Part shown: positions 56,449 through 64,000 of the stretch, one piece after another
How the letters are laid out: each line of letters starts with the position of its first letter
Numbering within the stretch: the stretch's first letter is position 1
Assembly: GCA_037501455.1 (NCBI GenBank)
Contig: CM074855.1
Span: 53,265,001-53,329,000, forward strand
DNA length: 64,000 nt
DNA from: Lantana camara
Taxonomy: Eukaryota; Streptophyta; Magnoliopsida; Lamiales; Verbenaceae
Reading direction: 5' to 3'
Notes under the pieces: model-generated
The model's database searches: none
What the model was told of the DNA's origin: nothing
Seen by the model: only the letters and a program-made list of their open reading frames with translations
Made by a program: the position numbers and the translations under genes

Positions 56449-58516
56449 TCCTTAGTTGAGACACGTAAAATACATTATGAATCCCCGTGAGGCTCGGCGG
56501 TAGGTCTAACCGATATGCTACTTCACCAATTCTTTTAAGAATTTCAAAAGGACCTAAATAACGAGGATCAAGCTTTCCTCCTTTCCCAATCTGAGAAAAA
56601 CCTTTATGTGGAGACGCCTTCAAGAATATCCGGTCTCCAACTTCGAACTCGAGAACCCTTCGGCGACGGTCGGCGTAGCTCTTTTGTCTATCCTGAGCAG
56701 ATTTCATCCGTTGTTATATTTGTTGGACTTTTTCAATCATGTCCCTTACAGCCTTAGAAGGTTTCTCTAATTTCTCGCCCTTCTTAATGCCTTCCTGTTT
56801 AGTCCATTTCCACTCATCTAAATCAAAGAACAATGGAGATCGACATTTCCAACCATAAAGAAGTTCATACATGGCCATACCGATCGAAGCTTGGAAACTA
56901 TTGTTATATGCAAACTCAATCAAAGGAAGTTTCTCATGCCATAAAGTCTGAAAATCTAAAGCGCAAGCCCGAAGCAAGTCCTTAAGATACCTTATTAATC
57001 TCTCGAATTGGCCATCCATTTGAGGGTGAAATGATGTACTGAATTTAAGCTTCGTACCCTAAAATCTCTTGTAACTCTTGCCACAATTTGGAAGTAAATC
57101 TTGGATCTCTATCTGAAACGATGCTAACCGAAATCCCATGAAGTCAAATAATCTCCCTGTTATATAACTCGGCTAGCTTGCGAATGTTATAAGACATCCA
57201 AACCGGTAGAAAGTGTACAGATTTAGTCAAACGGTCTATGATCACCCAAATACCATCAAACCCACCTTTCACTTTCGATAACCCAGATACAAAATCCATC
57301 GTCACTTGTTCCCACTTCCATTCTGGAATAGGTAACAGCAGTAGAAGACCCCCTGGTTTCTAATACTCGGCCTTAACTTTCTGGTAGGTTATGCAATACT
57401 TCACGTACTCGGCTACATCTTTCTTTAATCCATGCCACCAATAATATTGTTTCAGATCCTTGTACATTTTATTTCCTCCATGGTGGATAGAATAAGCCAA
57501 TTTGTAAGCTTCATCGAGCAACACCCGTTTCAACAAGTACAACCACTCAGTTCTTGAAACGAAGAAGACCGGTTTCATCGAACCCAAATGGACATTCCGG
57601 ATCAGCTCTTGCTTTAGCTACTAACCTCTGTACTTTCGGATCATTATTCTGAGCCTCAAACAACCGATGTTTCAAGTCCGGTTGTATAGAAATATTAGAA
57701 ACTCGAGCTCTCATAACAATTAGCTTGATTCCACTATCTTCACCCATTTCCAAATTTGATACACTAGTCTTCCTACTAAGTGAATCGGTGACCATGTTAG
57801 CTTTACCGGGATGGTATTTGATAGTGCACTCATAATCTTCAAGCAATCCCATCCTATGTCGTTGAAACATATTCAAGTCCTTCTGAGTGAATAAATATTG
57901 GAGGCTTTTGTGGTCTGTAAAAATCTCAAAAGGTACCCCGTACAAATAATGTCTCCACTTTCCAAGCGCAAAGACCACGGCTGCAAGCTCAAGGTCTTGT
58001 GTAGGATAATTCCTTTCATGCTCCTTTAGCTTCCAAGAGGCATAAGCAATCACTTTTCCTTTTTGAGTTAACACACATCCCAAACCTTCTTTAGAAGCAT
58101 CCGTATAAAAACATAACCCTCGGAACCTTCCGGAAGTGTCAACACTGGAGCCGAAACCAATTTTTCTTTCAAGAAGTTAAAGCTTTTCTCACAAGCTTCA
58201 TCCCACACAAAATTCACCTCTTTCTTCGTTAACCGGGTTAAAGGAGCGGCGATTTTTGAGAAGTGCTTTACAAATCTTCTATATCCCGCCAAACCCAACA
58301 AACTTCTAACTTTCGAGGCGTTCTTCGGTTTCTCCCATTTCAATACAGATTCAATCTTTGAAGGATCCACTTCTAATTTGTTCCCCGAAATAACATGTCC
58401 CAAGAAGGAAACCCGATCAATCCAAAATTCACATTTACTGAACTTAAGCAAATAACTGATGCTCCTTCAAAGTTTGCAACACGAGTTTAAGATGTGTCGC
58501 GTGCTTTTCAGTGGAC
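56449..58516 (-). pseudogene. pol: Element E pol (integrase to reverse transcriptase), broken
   Basis: Continues the pol of E after LTR H. Reading on the minus strand from 58516 down are reverse transcriptase thumb ([14 protein letters not shown]), RNase H (YTDASKEG region near 58100, DHKSLQYLF near 57900), integrase zinc site (about 57400-57520), integrase core and GPY-like segment. Lesions include a one-base frameshift near 58100, stops near 57360 and 57155, a frameshift near 57060 and an in-frame TAA near 56710. All upstream parts (gag, protease and most of reverse transcriptase) are missing beyond 58516. Its closest relatives in the window are B and I. Confidence 0.9.
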
Positions 58517-58536
58517 TTTAAGATGTGTCACGTGCT
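58486..58536. repeat. Short duplication at the E/L junction
   Basis: TTTAAGATGTGTCRCGTGCT occurs at 58486-58505 and again at 58517-58536. The first copy belongs to E pol. The second marks the break, as expected for filler DNA at a repaired break. Confidence 0.75.
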
Positions 58537-59079
58537 CTTATTTCTGATGCATGTCATGCCCGTATTATCTTTTTATAAAGTTTTCTCCAGGGCGGAGACG
58601 TGCCGGGTTCATAGGCTATCTTTCAGTCTTCTTTTCTCATGGTTTTGGTTCGGGAAGGTGTAGCTAGGTGGGTTTCTCTTCTATTAGTTATAATTGACCC
58701 GATATATCCAATGTGAAAGTTTTAAGCCAAGTATTTATTTATATATATATCGAGTCTTTTCAAAAGAGTCGATGATTTAACGTTAAAGCCTATTTCTTTT
58801 AGGAACCCTTACCCAATGTTTTCGCGAGATCAGTGATCATAATGATTATGGGGGCCCTGGTACGAAGTGTACGTGGCTATCCGGGGAAGCATGGGCTGAC
58901 GGTAATCCCGTGTATTAGTCCCACAATAAACTACGGCAAAACTGACCTCGTTAGGAGTTTGGCGAAGGAAGGGGAACCGGGCTTTTGGGGCTTCGTGAAC
59001 CCCTCTAGCCATCATGAATGAGTGGATGGTGCTTTGGCCGAGTCCGTCCACTAACTGGAGGAAAAAGGTGTTGTTGATT
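58537..59079 (+). mobile_element. Element L: fragment of an F-like LTR (plus strand)
   Basis: Matches the complement of LTR F over the region around its second donor and GC-rich block. Shared features are CTAG/GTGGGTTTCTCT at 58668, TATATCC, TTTTAAGCCAA, and GGGGGCCCTGG at 58850 followed by GGAAGCATGGGCTGACGG. An acceptor-like TTTTCTCCAG ends at 58590, so the small 'exon' is 58591-58667. It is cut at 59080 by LTR I. Confidence 0.75.
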
Positions 59080-61805
59080 TGTAACACCCGAAACGCGAGA
59101 TGTCCCATCCCCCGCACTATAGCCTCGACCCATGTATGAAACGGACAATCCATATATGAACCAAATCTATAGTGAACGGAGATAATAAAAAAAACTAACC
59201 GAGCTAGGCGGGACTAACCCTTAACCACTTAGAACAATGCAGAAAGATATATATAAGCGGAAGCATAAGTTTCAAAATCAATCCGTCATATCCATACAAT
59301 ATCATCTCCCATATATACATAACAAAATAGTGATGAACATAAGTGGTACAAAAGTGTGTAAAGACAAACATAGGTGCTAGACCCGAAACTACGACTCCGG
59401 ACGACACAGTTTCCCGCCTAGCATTCCCTTAGCAAAACCTGAAAAAAGTGAGGTGTCAGTCTAAGAAGACTGAGCGAGGGGTATATACATATAAGCGCAT
59501 TTAACACACAAGTCCTAACCTCGGGTAATGAGTTATGAAAACCACAATATAAGTTCAATAAAAAGATAACATCGCCCGAGATTATGACTAACAAGTTTAA
59601 CAATCAATCAATTACATTTCAGTCAATCAGTGGCCCGACGAGTGAGGACAATTCTCTAACCTTACTCCGACAGTGTACAATGATTAAGTTATCAATTATA
59701 TAGGTGATCATGCAATCAATTACAGTGCACACGTAACAGTTTCAGTCCATCCTTCTTCCTCCGGGGTGATGGTGAGTTAGATAGGCTCAACCATCCAATC
59801 AGTGTGAGCAGAGGGCGCATGAAACCCAAAGCCCGGAACTCCTTCCACCACTAATCTCCTAGTAGCTTCAGGGGTCATCCCAAATGGTGAGGATAGAGCC
59901 GGAGTTACCCGTCAGCCCATGCTTTCCCGGTTGGCTCAAGCTACTACCCTCGGGCCCACAGTGCAATCAATATACTCGTCAAAACAGTCGGTTCAATACA
60001 ATACAGTCGTTCAGTGAAAATCAATTAACATTTGAGGAAAGCTATAGATATACGTATACGTTTTGGCTTAAAATCCATATAAGGGTCATATGGTTCTATA
60101 TAACTAGAAATTAAACCTCACCTGTACAAACAAAACCAATCAAGAAAACCGCCTAAGGTGCCGGCCCCTCGTCACCAGGAAGCTGGTATGTGCAAACAAT
60201 GACAAGTGCAAGTGAGACACGACTCGTATGAACCAATTAAGACGAACTGCAAAATTCAATGAGACGATGTGGAATCATGAATACGGCACAAAATAATCTT
60301 GTTTTTGCGTGAAATGTATCATATAATAGCAATTTGGGACCAATTAAGGCATTGGAGCAAAATGTGAAATTTGTAGGTACTAATGCAGAAAATTTTCAAC
60401 ATGCGCACGTTGTATTCAAATAAGCATAACTCCTTCATCGGAATGAATTTTAATGAACCGCAAAATTCCTAGAAAACTAGACAACCATATCTTTACAATG
60501 ATGTAAGGCTCAAATTCTAGTTCACCCCGAGTAAATACCAGATTTTGTTTGAATATGACACAAAGTAGAAAATTTCCTGCAGCGCTATTACTGAAAGATG
60601 ATCGTCGTTCCCTTATCAAACGAAGTCGAAACGATCTGAAAATTGGTGGAGATATCTACAACATACCCAGAAATACACGAGTAAAACAGTTTTAAAAACT
60701 TCCATCATTTAGTCTCTCTGATCAAGCCACAAATCGGTTTTAAATTGGATCAGCGTAGAATCACGACAGTTTGGCGGCACCAAATTAAAACGGCCATAAC
60801 TCACAAACGAAAATAGATATTGACGAGCCGTAAAAAGGAGAGTACTCTACACTTCAAATATTTTCTACAGTAGAAAAATCAGACGAATTGGAACAGGGGA
60901 GCAGAGGCAAAAAAACAGAGCAAAAATCGAACCACAGTAAACAATCAACCAATTCCAATTCCAATCAATCCAAATGCCATAATTCATGCAACATATATAT
61001 ATACAAGTTCAATACTCACTAAAGTTCCACATATTCATGTCCATAACTCATTAATCATCAAGAATCACACATATGAGCTCAATTTATCAACTTATGCTAC
61101 AAGTCCATAAACCTCAATATTTATGCATCAAATTCAAGCTAGGATCAAGTATTCACACTTCCAACAACTAAAACACAATTCACCCAATTTATATCATAAC
61201 CCTAGCTATCAAATTCATCAAGAAATCAATCAAGCAAGCTCATATTCACCTTGAAATGAAGAAAGAAGAGTTGATATGCTTGAATGAGGATGATGATGCT
61301 TCAATATGAATGATCAATCCAACAAATATCTCAAAGCATGAAATTCTCCTTCTTCTTCTCTTGGCAAATTTGATCGATCAAAATGGAAGCAAGAGCAAAT
61401 GTGTATGTATGTCTTGTGTGTAATGGATTAAAATTTGATATAAATGAAGATATTAATGCTTCCCACTCTATGAGTCATCCTAATTAATTGCACATAAATC
61501 CTCCCATTTTATTAGTTAAGCAATCAAGTACAAGTTAGAGAAGTTAAATAATCAAAGACCAAGCCCTCTTATGAAATTAATCCCATAGTTCAAGGAAATG
61601 ATCAATTAATGTCACATAATCAATTAATCAATTCTAGTACATAAATCATGAAATGAAATAATTTTCACAACTTTAGAAAATGCAATTTTATAAAATGATC
61701 ATGTCACATTTAATTAATGAAGGCAAGAATTAAATAATTAATATAAAATCATCAAAACACACACGTGGCGTGCTTACCCGAAATCCGAAAATATGGGGCG
61801 TTACA
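59080..61805 (-). mobile_element. Element I 3' LTR (minus strand)
   Basis: 2,726 bp, minus strand from TGTAACGCCCCATATTTTCG (61805) to GGGTGTTACA (59080). A relative of B. Both share the small exon start CTTCCTGGTGACGAGG. Splice-like sites are a donor CAAG/GTGAAT at 61249, an acceptor CATACCAG at 60183, a 61-nt 'exon' 60122-60182, a donor CAG/GTGAGG at 60121 and an acceptor TTTTTTCAG at 59439, 683 nt. The GC-rich block lies at 59757-59962. No clear palindrome cluster was found in its first intron-like part. Confidence 0.88.
59413..59473 (-). promoter_or_regulatory. Branch-point hairpin and acceptor-like site (LTR I)
   Basis: Minus strand: TCAGTC pairs with GACTGA (59456-59473). CTGAC lies 17 nt before TTTTTTCAG (59439), and GCTAGGCGGG is at 59413-59422. 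The branch-point distance is short. Confidence 0.55.
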
Positions 61806-61821
61806 ATCCTCCCCCCTTAGA
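61806..61821 (-). other. Element I polypurine tract
   Basis: On the minus strand TCTAAGGGGGGAGGAT, directly before the LTR. Confidence 0.85.
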
Positions 61822-61839
61822 AGAATCTGGTCCCCAGAT

Positions 61840-62258
61840 TCACTGATCGGAAGAGAACAACTCCGGATGAAACCGTTTCATCTTATCTTCGGTTTCCCAA
61901 GTAGCCTCTTCGGTTTGATCACTTCTCCAAAGAACCTTAACCACAGGAATTCTCCGGTTCCGTAGTTCCTTAAACTTCGTATCCAAGATTCTAACCGGTC
62001 GTTACACGAATGTCAAATTCGGTTCCAATTCCACTTCTTCAACCGGTATGATCTCGGTCCCATCGGGGTAGTATTTCCTTAGTTGAGAAACGTGAAATAC
62101 GTTATGAATCCCCGTGAGACTCGGTGGTAGGTCTAATCGGTAAGCTACTTCACCAATTCTTTCAAGAATCTCGAAAGGACCTAAATAACGAGGATTAAGC
62201 TTTCCTCCTCGCCCGATACGAGCAAATCCTTTCCGTGGAGATGCTTTCAAGAATACCC
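61840..62258 (-). pseudogene. pol: Element I pol, C-terminal part, broken
   Basis: The minus strand encodes the end of a gypsy pol: [12 protein letters not shown], the GPF segment RYLGPFEIL and [13 protein letters not shown], then the chromodomain-like tail ending at a TGA (complement 61840-61842). A TAA at 62002-62004 interrupts it after LTFV. It is cut at 62258 by LTR G. A longer apparent frame that runs to 62454 enters LTR G and is not a real N terminus. Confidence 0.88.
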
Positions 62259-64000
62259 TGTAGCGCCTCCCCAGCACTACAACCCCGCACCGCAATACTC
62301 CCTGAGTGGAGGTTAGACCCAACACCCAGGAAATACTACGGCGAACGGTCAGGATAATATGAATGGAGTATGTGACACAGTGCAGCGGAAGATAAAGAGA
62401 TTCAACTTTACCAATGAACGGGGAGGATAACGTACAATGAGCAAGGATTATCATTATTGATCAAAGTAGTTTGCAGAAGAGTACAACAGGTTGACATGCA
62501 AGGACAAAGTATGAGATGGTTTGTTTCTGCAGAGAGTAGGCTCAAGACAATGTACTCTTAGGATCGGATCCAACCTACGGTTGTAGTGCTTCAAGATACC
62601 TCTAGTTGTCGTTCATTGATTCCTGAAATCATGCCTTTTAAAAATAGGCGAGAGGGTTAGTCAAAGTGACTAAGTGAAGAGGGGTATAATAACTTATATG
62701 TATATGTGTATATATATATATATGTATATGATCAAGAAGATCTTGATCTGAAATAATAGCAATAGGATATAGCAAATAGAAACGGTTCATAATAATTGTA
62801 AAACAGGGATAGGGGTAGTTTGGAATATTTGTAGAAATATGAACCGTTTGTAACAAGAACATTAATGCCCGCAAGCTAGGCCTTTCCATCCATAACTCCT
62901 TGAATAATTGGTAAAATAGTATCGGGCTGATCAGGCTCCGATACTTCAATAAAACCAAGAATATTAACTCCACTACTCCTTGATGTCAATAGGGAATCAA
63001 ACCCTAGAGACCACGAACTAGATTCGGGAGGCAGCTATCTCTCCCTCATCCCTTGGCGTGGAGTAACTAACCTCCAGTTAAACCACTACCAAGAGGTGGT
63101 GGCAGTCCGCAGCACCAACAATACCCTCGGCCCGATACCTTCCGGGTAATTGCTCGCTACGGTTACAGCCGGGGCCCATAACAGGAATCGAGAACAATAT
63201 TTTGCTTGCATAACCCGGAATCAATGTTTTAATAAAATGGACTTGAAATATATAATGTTCTAGAAAAACGTTGATTCCGGCAAGAAAGTATTTTTCCCTT
63301 AAGAGGGACATTGTAGTAGAGTAATATGTATATAAGGTAATAAATCAAAATAGTAGGTAGGCTTGAAAATAGTTTTTATATAGATACATATGTATAGGCA
63401 TGATTCCAGTTGAAAACATTTTAACCCTCACCTATACCGATAGTCAGACATTGTAATGTGGATTCCAGTGCGCCTGAAAGTATTAACTACTATAGGCTTA
63501 GAACTAGGTTCCTAATTTTAATTAGATAATCACATAAAACACATAATGTTCATGCATAAAAGGGTTACACATACTCTAATCAATTAAACACATAAACTAT
63601 ATCATGTTAGAGAATTCTCGGTAAACTCTAATTTTAACCGTTTAAGGGAAATTAAGTAATTAATCAGGTTTCATGAATTCTTTAACCACTTGAATATTTA
63701 TTAATCACATTATAATCTTAATTATAACATTAGAAATGGAATTTAGAATTTAATTTGACAATATAGGTTATATTTTGAAAATAATTCATAATTTACTGAT
63801 TTTTGGAAAATTCGGATAAAATCTTTATTTAAAAATTCCAAAACTAATTTTATAATTATTTTAATAATATTTTCGAAATTATCAGCTTATGGGTTGACCA
63901 AAAAGTCAAAGTTACTATTGAAAACATTTACTATTCAATTTCTTATGAATTAAACACTTTATAACACAAAATCGAACACACATACTCACACACTATCACA
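62259..64000 (-). mobile_element. Element G: partial A-like LTR (minus strand)
   Basis: On the minus strand the LTR ends GGGGAGGCGCTACA at 62259 and runs off the right edge. Its complement matches LTR A (5540-6400) and the end of A. Splice-like sites on the minus strand are an acceptor TACTTTCAG at 63474, a 42-nt 'exon' 63432-63473, a donor TAG/GTGAGG at 63431 and an acceptor GATTTCAG at 62623, 809 nt. The GC-rich block is at about 63000-63180. An AT-dinucleotide run lies at 62699-62730. No genes are seen. Confidence 0.82.
62622..62673 (-). promoter_or_regulatory. Branch-point hairpin and acceptor-like site (LTR G)
   Basis: Minus strand: TTAGTC pairs with GACTAA (62657-62673). CTAAC lies 34 nt before GATTTCAG (62623). 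It matches A base for base in the hairpin arms. Confidence 0.55.

Noticed and set aside
62002..62454. A 150-codon frame seeming to have its own N terminus
   Set aside because: It is a chance fusion of LTR G sequence with the pol end of element I. The joint at 62258/62259 is an LTR boundary.

Overview
This window comes from a repeat-rich plant nuclear genome. It is almost entirely LTR retrotransposons inserted into one another. The evidence for a plant is chromodomain-type Ty3/gypsy polyproteins, a Ty1/copia element, primer sites matching plant initiator tRNA-Met, LTRs of 1.9-4 kb and no host gene. The species cannot be named from the sequence.

Layout. Positions 1-2343 are part of a minus-strand gypsy LTR (element J). 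Positions 2344-3724 hold a decayed gypsy interior, followed by its 3' LTR (A, 3725-17658). That LTR is split by a complete gypsy element (B, 6464-16451) with one gag-pol frame broken by a single stop codon. Positions 17659-17830 and 37538-39126 are another old LTR (K). It is split by a Ty1/copia element (C, 17831-37532) with a broken coding region. Inside C's leader sits a non-autonomous gypsy-type element (D, 20913-30696) with two 3.6-kb LTRs and no coding capacity. Positions 39127-58516 are a decayed minus-strand gypsy (E). E's pol is split by a solo LTR (H, 40428-56443), and H is split by an intact young gypsy element (F, 43589-55651) with one uninterrupted gag-pol frame. The right end holds an LTR fragment (L, 58517-59079), the 3' LTR and pol end of a minus-strand gypsy (I, 59080-62258) and part of an A-like LTR inserted in it (G, 62259-64000). 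Five insertions (B, C, D, F, H) have 5-bp target-site duplications that I can read directly.

What stands out is RNA-level architecture rather than protein. (1) Almost every gypsy LTR here, although the families barely align, shows the same order of splice-like signals: a donor, a small 42-82 nt 'exon', a second donor of the form AG/GTRRGG, and 680-930 nt later a small hairpin whose 3' arm is a branch-point-like CTGAC or CTAAC, then a pyrimidine tract, CAG, and usually GCTAGGCGG. (2) Element D carries a tandem array of twelve small hairpins whose stems differ but keep pairing. (3) The copia leader holds four long hairpins whose stems differ but which share a 17-nt apical core. (4) Each gypsy LTR family has its own set of short GC-rich palindromes in the same place. 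These are read by eye. Alignments, folding and RNA data would decide them.

The likely order of events is: E, K and A old; I, H, J and C intermediate; B and D more recent; F youngest.
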